Source: an uncultured Lachnospiraceae bacterium (GTDB taxonomy: Bacteria; Bacillota; Clostridia; Lachnospirales; Lachnospiraceae). From it: DNA of 11,058 nt. Both the position numbers and the translations under genes were made by a program. Every line of letters starts with the position of its first letter. The stretch's first letter is position 1. Location of the stretch: contig CATZYB010000076.1 in the NCBI GenBank assembly GCA_958426095.1, positions 1-11,058 on the forward strand, in the 5' to 3' direction. Positions 1-7,818 of the stretch are shown here, one piece after another. Below the pieces are notes generated by a model that worked only from the letters and a program-made list of their open reading frames with translations, was not told where the DNA came from and made no database searches.

Positions 1-45
1 TGGGATGATCTGGCCGAATATATGGAGCAGAATGGCATAAACTGA
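1..45 (+). CDS. 3' end of an unidentified upstream gene (partial)
   Basis: Frame 1 is open from the window edge to a TGA at 43-45 and would encode a 14-residue C-terminus, WDDLAEYMEQNGIN. The next gene starts 44 bp further on. In Firmicute dcw clusters the gene before the class B PBP is usually ftsL-like or another PBP, but 14 residues are too few to identify it. The reading frame is supported only by its position and by the stop lying just upstream of the next gene's leader. Confidence 0.45.
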   Translation, partial: WDDLAEYMEQNGIN

Positions 46-89
46 GAGGGGCATTAATATAGTATACTAAATGTCCGTGGAGAGGTTTC

Positions 90-1847
90 ATGGAAACAAG
101 AACCTATCAGCGCAGGAAAATGCTTGTTGTTCTGCTAATGATGACATTTCTGCTGGCAGTACTTCTTGCTCGTATGTGGTACATCATGGTAAACCGTTCC
201 CAGCATTACAAAGAACGCGCGGATGATCTTCATGAAAGGGAGAGGGTCATCAAAGCGGAACGGGGAATTATTTACGACAGAAATGGCGTGGCTCTGGCCA
301 CGAATCAGTCGGTATGTACGATTTCCGTGATCCATAACCAGATTACGGATCCGGAGACTGTAGTCAAGGTATTGTCTGAGACATTGGAGATGGATTCGGA
401 AAAGGTTCGGAAACGGGTGGAGAAGGTGTCCTCAATCGAGCGCATCCAATCGAATGTGCCGAAGGAAACCGGCGATTTGATCCGCAGCTATAAGCTGGAT
501 GGCGTCATGGTAGATGAGGATTATTCCAGATACTATCCCTATGATGAGCTGGCCGCAAAGATTATTGGTTTTACCGGCGGTGATAATCAGGGAATCATCG
601 GCCTGGAGGTCATATATGACGATTATCTTCAGGGTGAAGAAGGACGAATCCTCACAGTCACGGATGTCCGGGGAATTGAAGTGGAGAACAGCGCGGAGAC
701 CCGGATAGATCCGGTAATGGGAGAGAGTCTTCATCTGAGCCTGGATCATAACATTCAATCCTACGTGACCCAGGTGGCTGAGAAAGTGATGAAACAGAAA
801 CAGGCAAAAAGTGTTTCCGTTATTCTTATGGATCCGCAGAACGGCGAAATTTACGCCATGGTCAACGTTCCGGAATTTAATCTGAATGAACCGTTTACCT
901 TGATCCCTTCCATCACAGCCGATGCGGGCGTCAATACTCAGGATCTGCTGAATCAAATGTGGCGTAACGGCTGCATTAATGATACATATGAACCCGGTTC
1001 CACATTTAAAATCATTACGGCCACGTCGGCTCTGGAGAAAAATGTGGTAACTTTAAATGATACTTTTTCATGTCCGGGATTCCGGATTGTGGCCGACAGG
1101 AAAATTCGGTGCCACAAGACGGGCGGTCATGGAACCGAGACCTTTACCGAGGGATTTATGAATTCCTGTAATCCGGTATTTATGGATGTGGGCGCCCGGG
1201 TGGGCATCGAAGGTCTTTATGAATATTTTGAAAAACTGGGACTTTTTGAAAAAACCGGAGTGGATCTTCCCGGAGAAGCCGCTTCGATCATGCATAAAAT
1301 TGAAAATGTGGGAGCTGTCGAACTGGCGACCATATCTTTCGGTCAGTCCTTCCAGATCACGCCGCTGCAGCTTTTACGGGCGGTGAGCGCCGTCATTAAC
1401 GGTGGAAATCTGGTAACTCCTCATCTGGGAATGTATACGACGGACGCGGAGGGAAATGAGCAGACCGTATTTAATTATCCGGTGAAATCCGGAGCGATCA
1501 GTTCCGAGACATCGGAAACGATGAAAGAGCTTTTAGGATTGGTTGTCTCGGAAGGAACCGGGAAAAACGGCCAGGTGGCCGGATATTCTGTCGGCGGAAA
1601 GACGGCGACGTCTCAGAAGCTGCCCCGGGGATCGGGAAAATATATTGCTTCTTTTATTGGTTTCGCTCCGGTGGATGACCCGAAGATCATCGGTATTATT
1701 CTGATCGATGAGCCAGTGGGGACCTATTATGGCGGTACGATCGCGGCGCCGGTGATGAGCGAAATTTATCAAATGGTGCTGCCTTACCTGTTTCCGGAGG
1801 ATAAACAGGAGGAAATACAGGAAGAAACAGGGGACAATTTGTCCTGA
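90..1847 (+). CDS. ftsI: Class B penicillin-binding protein, FtsI/SpoVD type transpeptidase
   Basis: A membrane-anchored D,D-transpeptidase that cross-links septal or spore-cortex peptidoglycan, normally with a SEDS glycosyltransferase such as FtsW or SpoVE. It has 585 residues. A short basic N-terminus leads into one membrane segment at about residues 10-30, followed by the PBP dimer domain (ERGIIYDRNG at about 57-66) and the transpeptidase domain. The active-site motifs are visible: STFK with nucleophile Ser304 and Lys307, SCN at 359-361, and a third motif reading KTA at 504-506 where KTG is usual. There is no C-terminal PASTA domain, unlike the longer Bacillus subtilis PbpB and SpoVD; the protein ends in a Glu-rich tail. 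The ATG follows GGAGAGG at 79-85. Its place before mraY fits either a vegetative FtsI or a sporulation SpoVD, and the sequence does not separate them, so the symbol is a family label. Confidence 0.9.
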   Translation: METRTYQRRKMLVVLLMMTFLLAVLLARMWYIMVNRSQHYKERADDLHERERVIKAERGIIYDRNGVALATNQSVCTISVIHNQITDPETVVKVLSETLEMDSEKVRKRVEKVSSIERIQSNVPKETGDLIRSYKLDGVMVDEDYSRYYPYDELAAKIIGFTGGDNQGIIGLEVIYDDYLQGEEGRILTVTDVRGIEVENSAETRIDPVMGESLHLSLDHNIQSYVTQVAEKVMKQKQAKSVSVILMDPQNGEIYAMVNVPEFNLNEPFTLIPSITADAGVNTQDLLNQMWRNGCINDTYEPGSTFKIITATSALEKNVVTLNDTFSCPGFRIVADRKIRCHKTGGHGTETFTEGFMNSCNPVFMDVGARVGIEGLYEYFEKLGLFEKTGVDLPGEAASIMHKIENVGAVELATISFGQSFQITPLQLLRAVSAVINGGNLVTPHLGMYTTDAEGNEQTVFNYPVKSGAISSETSETMKELLGLVVSEGTGKNGQVAGYSVGGKTATSQKLPRGSGKYIASFIGFAPVDDPKIIGIILIDEPVGTYYGGTIAAPVMSEIYQMVLPYLFPEDKQEEIQEETGDNLS

Positions 1848-1851
1848 ATAC

Positions 1852-1880
1852 TTTACAAGGCAGTGGTAAGGTATTATAAT
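1852..1880 (+). promoter_or_regulatory. Candidate sigma-A promoter for mraY and downstream genes
   Basis: TTTACA at 1852-1857 is followed after exactly 17 bp by a consensus TATAAT at 1875-1880. The -35 box matches five of six positions of TTGACA. It lies directly after the PBP stop codon (1845-1847), with transcription expected to begin near 1887, about 40 bp before the mraY start. It would allow mraY-murD-ftsW to be transcribed independently of the upstream PBP gene. This rests on sequence match only. Confidence 0.65.
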
Positions 1881-1926
1881 TTTTAATTTGGACAGAATAC
1901 GAAAGAATTCAACGAGAGGTGTAATT

Positions 1927-2898
1927 ATGAAATATACAATTGTATTACCGGCAATTATTGCTTTTGCTATCAGTGCGCTGTTGTGCCCTGTAGTTATTCC
2001 ATTTCTTCAAAAATTAAAATTCGGACAGTTTATCCGGGATGAGGGACCAGCGGCCCATCAGAAAAAATCCGGAACGCCGACCATGGGCGGTGTGATTTTT
2101 ATTGTCAGTGTGATCATTACTTCCCTGTTTTATATGAAGGACTATCCGGCCATTATTCCGGTGGCTTTTTCAACGCTGGGATTTGGTATTGTCGGATTTA
2201 TGGATGATTATATCAAAGTGGTAAAAAAACGGAATCTTGGGCTGACTCCGCTGCAGAAGATGGCTGGACAGTTTATCATCACGGGAATTTTTATTTATTA
2301 TATGATGAATTTCACCGATGCAGGGACGGGAATTCTTATACCGTTCAGCGGCGGCTTTGAAAATGGTTTATATATCCATCTGCCCTGGTGGATGTTTATT
2401 GTCTTTATGTTTATTGTATTTTTGGGAACAACGAACGGAACAAACTTTACGGATGGGCTGGACGGCCTGCTCTCCAGTGTTACTGTGCTGGTGGCCGTTT
2501 TCCTTACAGTTGTCGCTATTGGTACGGACAGCGGACTGTCACCGATCACATCCGCGGTGGCCGGAAGTTTGTTAGGCTTTTTATTATTTAATGTGTATCC
2601 GGCGAGAGTTTTTATGGGAGATACAGGGTCTCTGGCCCTGGGCGGATTTGTGGCTGCCACAGCCAGTATGATGAATATGCAGTTATTCATTCTCATCTTT
2701 GGATTGATCTATCTGGTGGAGGTTGTCTCTGTGATCATTCAGGTGGCCTATTTTAAAAAGACCGGAGGAAAACGTTTCTTTAAAATGGCGCCAATCCATC
2801 ATCATTTTGAATTGTGCGGATGGCCGGAAACAAAGGTAGTCGCTGTATTTTCCATTGTGACAGCGGTACTATGTCTTGTTGGTTTTTTAGCATTATGA
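1927..2898 (+). CDS. mraY: Phospho-N-acetylmuramoyl-pentapeptide transferase MraY
   Basis: A polytopic membrane enzyme that transfers phospho-MurNAc-pentapeptide from UDP to undecaprenyl phosphate, giving lipid I. From the ATG at 1927 it has 323 residues, essentially the usual length for Bacillus MraY. Family hallmarks are present: the Asp pair in FMDDYIKV (Asp93-Asp94), the NFTDGLDG loop (Asn173, Asp176, Asp179), FMGDTGS with Asp232, and the HHH motif at 291-293 in PIHHHFE. Several long hydrophobic segments separate these loops. The frame is open back to a TTG at 1888, but GAGAGGTG at 1914-1921 places the start at the ATG at 1927, and the mature family N-terminus begins there. A strong promoter lies just upstream and murD follows 40 bp downstream. 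Confidence 0.97.
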   Translation: MKYTIVLPAIIAFAISALLCPVVIPFLQKLKFGQFIRDEGPAAHQKKSGTPTMGGVIFIVSVIITSLFYMKDYPAIIPVAFSTLGFGIVGFMDDYIKVVKKRNLGLTPLQKMAGQFIITGIFIYYMMNFTDAGTGILIPFSGGFENGLYIHLPWWMFIVFMFIVFLGTTNGTNFTDGLDGLLSSVTVLVAVFLTVVAIGTDSGLSPITSAVAGSLLGFLLFNVYPARVFMGDTGSLALGGFVAATASMMNMQLFILIFGLIYLVEVVSVIIQVAYFKKTGGKRFFKMAPIHHHFELCGWPETKVVAVFSIVTAVLCLVGFLAL

Positions 2899-2938
2899 TC
2901 AGAAAAATAAGATTGGGATAAACAGGAGGGAAATACAT

Positions 2939-4300
2939 ATGGATTTAAAAAATAAAACAGTGCTGGTCGTCGGCACAGGGATCAGTGGTATAGGTGCGGC
3001 CGGGCTGCTTATGAAAACAGATGCGGATCTGATTCTTTATGATGGAAATACGAACCTTACAGCAGAGGAAATCCAGGCAAAACTTCCTGATAAGAAAGAC
3101 GTTAAGATTATTATCGGCGATCTGACGGATGAAGTGATCCGTAAGTTGGATATCGCTGTTTTGAGCCCGGGAGTTCCGACGGATGTGGATTTTGTCAACC
3201 GTATGCGGGATGCAGGGGTCCTTATCTGGGGAGAACTGGAGCTGGCCGATCAGTTTGCGAAAGGAACTGTTCTGGCGATCACCGGAACCAATGGGAAGAC
3301 AACAACGACGACCCTGGTGGGAGAAATACTGAAAAAATATTATAAAGAAGTTTTTGTAGTGGGAAATATTGGTACGGCCTACACGGGTGCGGCTTTGGAT
3401 ACGACAGATCATTCTTATGTGGTGGCAGAGACTTCCAGTTTTCAGTTGGAAACGGTCGATGAATTTCATCCGAAAGTAAGCGCCATTTTGAATCTGACGC
3501 CGGATCATCTGAATCGACATCATACGATGGAAGGCTATGTCAATGCTAAGAAAAATATTATGAAAAATCAGACGGCAGAAGATTTTGTCATTCTTAACTA
3601 TGACGACCCGCTGACAAGAGCAATCGGAGAGACGGCAGTACCTCAGGTCATTTATTTTTCCAGTACTCAGGTCCTTTCGGAAGGCTATTATTTCCATGAC
3701 CGTAAGATTTATTATGCAAAAGACGGTGAAGTCGAAGTGATCTGCAGTGCCAGTGGGTTAAAGATCCTCGGACTTCATAATATGGAAAATATTATGGCGG
3801 CCGCAGCTATGGCCCGCTGTGTGGGTGTGCCGATGGAAACGATCCGGGAAACGATTACAACCTTTATGGGTGTGGAACACCGGATTGAGTATGTGACGGA
3901 AAAAAAGGGAGTTTCCTATTATAATGACTCCAAAGGAACAAATCCGGATGCAGCGATCAAAGCAGTTCAGGCGATGGTACGCCCGACGATTTTGATCGGC
4001 GGAGGCTATGATAAACAGAGTACTTATGATGAATGGATCGAGGCATTTGACGGCAAGGTGCGGTATCTCGTACTGCTTGGTGAGACAGCGAATAAGATTG
4101 CTGAATGCGCCCGTCGTCATGGATTTGAAAATATTATTATGACGGAAAGTCTGGAGGATGCGGTAAAAGTCTGTTCCCAGAAAGCTGAGAGCGGTGATGC
4201 GGTACTTCTTTCACCGGCCTGTGCAAGCTGGGATATGTTTAAAAGTTATGAAGAACGGGGACGTATATTTAAGGAACTGGTTCACAAGCTGGCAGATTGA
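2939..4300 (+). CDS. murD: UDP-N-acetylmuramoylalanine--D-glutamate ligase MurD
   Basis: A cytoplasmic ATP-dependent ligase that adds D-glutamate to UDP-MurNAc-L-Ala, the second amino-acid step of peptidoglycan precursor synthesis. Its 453 residues match family length. The N-terminal Rossmann-like domain opens with VVGTGISGIG. The central Mur ligase domain has the ATP-binding loop GTNGKTT at 116-122, ETSSFQLE, and LTPDHLNRH. Lys204 in NAKKN corresponds to the lysine that is carbamylated in MurD enzymes. The C-terminal domain shows the EHR motif (GVEHRIEYV), then NDSKGTNPDA and LLSPACASWDMF. The ATG is preceded by AGGAGGG at 2924-2930. It lies in an apparent operon between mraY and ftsW. The 3' end carries an imperfect 24-bp tandem duplication that overlaps the stop codon. 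Confidence 0.97.
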   Translation: MDLKNKTVLVVGTGISGIGAAGLLMKTDADLILYDGNTNLTAEEIQAKLPDKKDVKIIIGDLTDEVIRKLDIAVLSPGVPTDVDFVNRMRDAGVLIWGELELADQFAKGTVLAITGTNGKTTTTTLVGEILKKYYKEVFVVGNIGTAYTGAALDTTDHSYVVAETSSFQLETVDEFHPKVSAILNLTPDHLNRHHTMEGYVNAKKNIMKNQTAEDFVILNYDDPLTRAIGETAVPQVIYFSSTQVLSEGYYFHDRKIYYAKDGEVEVICSASGLKILGLHNMENIMAAAAMARCVGVPMETIRETITTFMGVEHRIEYVTEKKGVSYYNDSKGTNPDAAIKAVQAMVRPTILIGGGYDKQSTYDEWIEAFDGKVRYLVLLGETANKIAECARRHGFENIIMTESLEDAVKVCSQKAESGDAVLLSPACASWDMFKSYEERGRIFKELVHKLAD

Positions 4301-4332
4301 GTCTGAAACAGGCTGGCGGATTGAGACTTGAG
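4285..4332 (+). repeat. Imperfect 24-bp tandem duplication at the murD stop codon
   Basis: Two copies start at 4285 and 4309. Their first 17 bases (CAAGCTGGCAGATTGAG and CAGGCTGGCGGATTGAG) differ at two positions, and the remaining seven bases of each unit are more diverged. The first copy contains the last codons and TGA of murD; the second lies in the murD-ftsW spacer. It looks like an old slippage or duplication event, with no visible regulatory role. Confidence 0.6.
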
Positions 4333-4352
4333 AAAGAATAGAGGTGTTTTTG

Positions 4353-5489
4353 GTGGCACGGGAAGTGACGGCAATGGATGGAAAAAAGAATAGAACCCGG
4401 ACGAAAACAGAGAAATATTTTGACTACAGTCTCTTGTTTCTCGTTGTTTTTTTGGTATGTTTCGGACTTGTGATGATCTTTAGTACCAGCGCCTATAATT
4501 CACAGATTGAAAATGGCGGCGACTCTTTTTATTATCTGAGACGTCAGTGTATGTTTGCCGCCCTCGGGCTGGTCGGAATGACAGTCGTCAGCCGTATTCC
4601 TTATCATTTCTGGAAACGATTTACGCTGCCGGCTTATGTGGTCATCAATATTCTTCTGGCGGTGGTTCTTCTCTATGGTGTAGCCAGCCATGGACAGCGT
4701 CGATGGATCCAGATTGGGCCGATTCAGTTTCAGCCGTCAGAAGTGGCTAAGGCAGTATTGATCGTTTTCCTGGCCCATGTGGCGAGTAATGGAGTTAAAC
4801 AGTTGAAAAACTGGAAAGGTGTAGTCAAGTGTTTTGCTTTGGTCCTTCCGATGGTCATTCTTGTCACCGTTTCTAATTTAAGTACAGGAATTATCATGCT
4901 GGGAATGTCATTTATTATTATTTTTGTGGCAAGCAATCAGTATAAAATATTTGCCGGTGTTGTCGGCGCCGGAGTGGCGCTGGTGTTTGTTTTCCTGCAA
5001 GTGGCGGCCTACCGTATGGATCGTATTGAAGCGTGGCTTCATGTGGAAACGTCAGATTCCGCTTATCAGACCCGTCAGGCCCTCTATGCGATCGGCTCCG
5101 GAGGCGTTTTTGGAAAAGGCCTTGGACGGAGTATTCAAAAGCTTTCCTATGTCCCGGAGGCTCATAATGATATGATTTTCTCGATCATCTGTGAAGAATT
5201 GGGTCTGTTTGGGGCGATTGCCATTATTTTGTTATTTATTTTGCTGCTTTGGCGGTGTATGATTATTGCGAATAATGCGCCGGATCTGTACGGGGCGTTG
5301 ATCGTTATCGGCGTTATGGCTCAGATTGGCCTGCAGGTTATTATCAATATCGGCGTTGTTACCAATACATTGCCAAATACGGGAATTCCGCTGCCTTTCA
5401 TCAGTTATGGCGGAACCTCTGTAAGCTTTTTGCTCTGCGAGATCGGCTTGGTATTAAGCGTCTCTCGCAGTATTAAATTTAAACGATAG
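4353..5489 (+). CDS. ftsW: SEDS-family peptidoglycan glycosyltransferase FtsW (SpoVE-like)
   Basis: A polytopic membrane protein of the SEDS family. These proteins polymerise lipid II into glycan strands together with a class B PBP. The older label of lipid II flippase still appears in databases. From the GTG at 4353 it has 378 residues and about ten hydrophobic segments. Family signatures are FSTSAYNS near the N-terminus, QPSEVAKA, GSGGVFGKGLGRS, PEAHNDMIFS with Asp273 at the position of the essential SEDS aspartate, and a C-terminal GIPLPFISYGGTS. The start is not certain: AGAGGTG at 4340-4346 best fits the GTG at 4353, an in-frame GTG lies at 4344, and the ATG at 4374 has only a weak upstream site. 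FtsW and SpoVE cannot be told apart by sequence alone. The gene lies directly between murD and murA, without murG. Confidence 0.92.
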   Translation: MAREVTAMDGKKNRTRTKTEKYFDYSLLFLVVFLVCFGLVMIFSTSAYNSQIENGGDSFYYLRRQCMFAALGLVGMTVVSRIPYHFWKRFTLPAYVVINILLAVVLLYGVASHGQRRWIQIGPIQFQPSEVAKAVLIVFLAHVASNGVKQLKNWKGVVKCFALVLPMVILVTVSNLSTGIIMLGMSFIIIFVASNQYKIFAGVVGAGVALVFVFLQVAAYRMDRIEAWLHVETSDSAYQTRQALYAIGSGGVFGKGLGRSIQKLSYVPEAHNDMIFSIICEELGLFGAIAIILLFILLLWRCMIIANNAPDLYGALIVIGVMAQIGLQVIINIGVVTNTLPNTGIPLPFISYGGTSVSFLLCEIGLVLSVSRSIKFKR

Positions 5490-5521
5490 CAGGAACATTT
5501 GAAAACTTTCCGCATAGAATG

Positions 5522-5530
5522 TGTTATAGT
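5522..5530 (+). promoter_or_regulatory. Possible extended -10 promoter for murA
   Basis: TGTTATAGT at 5522-5530 fits an extended -10 element (TGn followed by TATAGT). The nearest -35-like hexamer, TTGAAA at 5499-5504, is 20 bp upstream, too far for an ideal pair, although extended -10 promoters depend less on -35. Transcription would begin near 5537, leaving a very short leader before the GGAGGT at 5539-5544. A moderate candidate. Confidence 0.35.
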
Positions 5531-5551
5531 CTGTGTTCGGAGGTAATCAAT

Positions 5552-6835
5552 GTGTCATCCTATCTAATATCTGGCGGTCGGCCGCTTCGGGGGCAGCTTT
5601 CTGTCCATGGCTCTAAAAATGCGGCGCTGCCTATCATTGCCGCATCTCTTTTACATCAGGGAGTGACAGTTATCCGGGGATGTCCGGACATTCTGGATGT
5701 AAGGTATATGTTGGAAATTCTGCGCAGTATTGGGTGCGAGGCTGCCTTTCAGGATGGGGAGCTTCGTATTGACGCGTCAGAGATCAGTCTGGAGAATCTT
5801 TCCAGAGAATGCATTGGAAAAATGCGTTCTTCCATTTTGCTGTTGGGCGCTATGCTTGGACGATGCCGCAGTATAGTATTGGATTATCCCGGAGGCTGTA
5901 CGATCGGTGCCCGTCCTGTGGATATCCATTTGAGAGCCCTGGAGCAGATGGGCGTACATATTGAAGAACAGGATGAAGCGATTCATTGTGAGACCAGGGG
6001 GCTTTCCGGGACACGGATCGTGCTTCCCTATCCAAGTGTCGGCGCTACGGAAAATCTGATGATGGCCGGGGCCATGGCCGAAGGGATCACATGGATACAG
6101 AATGCGGCAAAGGAACCGGAGGTCGTTGACCTGGCCGGCTTCCTTGAAGCAATGGGTGTTGCCGTGTATGGCGCCGGGACAGAACGGATTGGCGTTTTAG
6201 GAAAATGTTCATTGAAAGATACAGAATATACGGTTATGACTGACCGGATCGTCGCCGGAACATACCTGCTGGCTGCAGCCGGAACCGGCGGTGAAATTGA
6301 ACTTATGAATGCGGAAGAAAAGGATATTCATTATCTTCTGCATATATGTGAAGCTATGGGCTGTGAGGTCCGGATGACGGATCAGGGGATTTTCCTTAAA
6401 TCGGCCCGAAGGCTTTTTGCAATTGAGGATATTCATACCCAACCATTTCCGGGTTTCCCGACGGATATGCAGTCTCAGTTGATGGCAGTGCTTGCCACGG
6501 CCAGGGGTGAGACAACAATTTATGAGCATATTTTTGAAAACCGTTTTCGGACAGCGGAAGAACTCGGAAAAATGGGGGCGGATATACAAATAAAAAATAA
6601 CAGGGCTGTGATTCACGGAGTTGCGAAATTAAGAGGCTGCCATGTATCTGCAAAAGATTTAAGGGGCGGCGCGGCGCTTGTGATTGCGGGCCTGATGGCG
6701 GAAGGTGATACTATCGTCGAGAACTCCATCTTTGTAGAGCGTGGTTATCAGGATATATGCAAAGATTTGACACAGCTTGGTGCAAGAATTGAACATTGCA
6801 GGGATGTCCGTAAGGACAGGATTATGGGAAAATAG
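5552..6835 (+). CDS. murA: UDP-N-acetylglucosamine 1-carboxyvinyltransferase MurA
   Basis: A cytoplasmic enzyme that transfers enolpyruvate from PEP to UDP-GlcNAc, the first committed step of peptidoglycan synthesis and the target of fosfomycin. From the GTG at 5552 it has 427 residues, the normal length. Lys22 lies in GSKNAALP. The catalytic loop GGCTIGARPV has Cys116, corresponding to E. coli Cys115, so the enzyme does not carry the Cys-to-Asp change that confers intrinsic fosfomycin resistance. GFPTDMQSQ and RGGAALVIAG provide the usual aspartate and C-terminal regions. GGAGGT at 5539-5544, with a 7-bp spacer, selects GTG at 5552; the in-frame ATG at 5519 lies upstream of that site, and the ATG at 5550 is out of frame. 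The gene sits where murG and murB stand in Bacillus. Firmicutes often have two MurA paralogues, and which one this is cannot be decided here. Confidence 0.95.
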   Translation: MSSYLISGGRPLRGQLSVHGSKNAALPIIAASLLHQGVTVIRGCPDILDVRYMLEILRSIGCEAAFQDGELRIDASEISLENLSRECIGKMRSSILLLGAMLGRCRSIVLDYPGGCTIGARPVDIHLRALEQMGVHIEEQDEAIHCETRGLSGTRIVLPYPSVGATENLMMAGAMAEGITWIQNAAKEPEVVDLAGFLEAMGVAVYGAGTERIGVLGKCSLKDTEYTVMTDRIVAGTYLLAAAGTGGEIELMNAEEKDIHYLLHICEAMGCEVRMTDQGIFLKSARRLFAIEDIHTQPFPGFPTDMQSQLMAVLATARGETTIYEHIFENRFRTAEELGKMGADIQIKNNRAVIHGVAKLRGCHVSAKDLRGGAALVIAGLMAEGDTIVENSIFVERGYQDICKDLTQLGARIEHCRDVRKDRIMGK

Positions 6836-6846
6836 GTGGATATACC

Positions 6847-7722
6847 GTGGATAAAAATTATTATCAGGATGAAGAGTTTGAGGAATTTGAAGGATTTGAA
6901 GAGTTTGAAGATTTAGAACAGGAATTTGAGGAAGATGAAAATGGGGAAGCCGACTGGGAAGAGGAAGGGGACAGAACCACTGTTCCGAAACGTCATCGGG
7001 CTCTGAAATTTATTGCCGGTATTCTGGTCGTTTTGGCCGTGGTGACAGGCGTTGTCGTTTTTGGTTTCCGCCTGGAGAAAGTTCAGGTGATCGGAAATAA
7101 AAATTATACAGACGATGAGATTAAAACACTGATCGGTTTTCCTGAGAATGCTCCAAACACATTACTTTGTTATTTAAAATATTTTAGGTACAGGGTGGAA
7201 GATACGCCGTTCATTGAAGATATTCAGGTGAAGATGGAGAACCGGAATATGATTTGTATTGAAGTCGGTGAAACGGAAATTCTGGGCTGCCTGAAAAGCG
7301 GCAAAACCTATTTTTATTTTGATGACAGAGGTGTGATTCAGGAGTCCTTGTCTGAACGTCGGGATACGGTGCCGCTGATCGTTGGGGCCGAAGTCGGAGA
7401 TATGGAGATCGGTCAGGTGATTTCCATGGAAGATCAGACAATTTATAAAGGAATTATAGAATTATGTAAATTGCTTTTGGAGCATGAAATTACTGCACAA
7501 GAGGTAGAAATTGACGAAAATGGAAATTTTACAGTCTACATAAATGATGCCCTTCGGGTAGGGTTCGGCGCACCGGTATTGCTGGAGGAAAAAGCCGCTG
7601 AAATGGCGAATATACTGCCGGAACTCTATAATATGGAAGAATCGGAACAGATTCGTGGAATATTGCATCTGGAAAACTATGATTCGACAAAAAATTCTAT
7701 TATTTTTACAAAAGAAAATTAA
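6847..7722 (+). CDS. ftsQ: Cell division protein DivIB/FtsQ
   Basis: A bitopic divisome protein that, with FtsL and DivIC, forms the complex regulating septal FtsW-PBP activity. It has 291 residues: a cytoplasmic N-terminus of about 48 residues with 23 acidic residues in the first 42, a basic stop-transfer stretch (PKRHRALK), one membrane helix at about 53-74, then an extracellular POTRA-like domain beginning LEKVQVIGNKNYTDDEI and a beta domain continuing to about residue 250. The GTG start is supported by AGGTGG at 6834-6839, which overlaps the murA stop codon, implying translational coupling. Phenylalanines at 11, 14, 17 and 20 recur every third residue within the acidic tail. FtsQ-type proteins diverge strongly, so the call depends on topology, the POTRA start and the position before ftsZ. 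Confidence 0.85.
   Translation: MDKNYYQDEEFEEFEGFEEFEDLEQEFEEDENGEADWEEEGDRTTVPKRHRALKFIAGILVVLAVVTGVVVFGFRLEKVQVIGNKNYTDDEIKTLIGFPENAPNTLLCYLKYFRYRVEDTPFIEDIQVKMENRNMICIEVGETEILGCLKSGKTYFYFDDRGVIQESLSERRDTVPLIVGAEVGDMEIGQVISMEDQTIYKGIIELCKLLLEHEITAQEVEIDENGNFTVYINDALRVGFGAPVLLEEKAAEMANILPELYNMEESEQIRGILHLENYDSTKNSIIFTKEN
6877..6921 (+). repeat. Nine-base periodic repeat in the 5' end of divIB
   Basis: Five nine-base units, each beginning TTTGA or the variant TTAGA, start at 6877, 6886, 6895, 6904 and 6913. They encode FEE, FEG, FEE, FED and LEQ. The run is imperfect at the third and later codon positions and stays in frame, consistent with expansion and later drift. Confidence 0.7.
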
Positions 7723-7731
7723 AAGAAACGG

Positions 7732-7760
7732 TTGATTATTTTTACGAAAAACTATATTAT
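7732..7760 (+). promoter_or_regulatory. Candidate promoter for ftsZ
   Basis: The 96-bp spacer between divIB and ftsZ contains TTGATT at 7732-7737 and TATTAT at 7755-7760, separated by 17 bp. A perfect TATAAT also lies at 7760-7765 but has no -35 partner at standard spacing. The surrounding sequence is very A+T rich, which raises the chance of accidental matches. A dedicated promoter would fit the distinct, AT-favouring codon use of ftsZ. Confidence 0.45.
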
Positions 7761-7818
7761 ATAATATGATAGTGCAAATTGAGAAAAAAAGATATTAATA
7801 TTAAAAGGAGGAACTACC

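Noticed and set aside
63..68. TATACT before the PBP gene as a -10 box
   Set aside because: The sequence 17 bp upstream (AACTGA) is a poor -35, and no sporulation-type -35 pairs with it convincingly, so a promoter is not supported.
2945..3697. Long open frame on the minus strand opposite murD (250 codons)
   Set aside because: It lies entirely within a well-conserved murD, has no ribosome binding site or recognisable domain, and reads as the antisense shadow of the real gene. The same applies to minus-strand frames opposite ftsZ, mraY and the PBP.
5519..5551. Upstream ATG start for murA
   Set aside because: It precedes the ribosome binding site at 5539-5544 and would add 11 non-conserved residues; GTG at 5552 aligns with the family N-terminus and puts Lys at position 22.
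6805..6818. Small hairpin TGTCC-GTAA-GGACA at the 3' end of murA
   Set aside because: Only five base pairs, no T-tract, and located inside coding sequence just before a coupled gene; likely chance.
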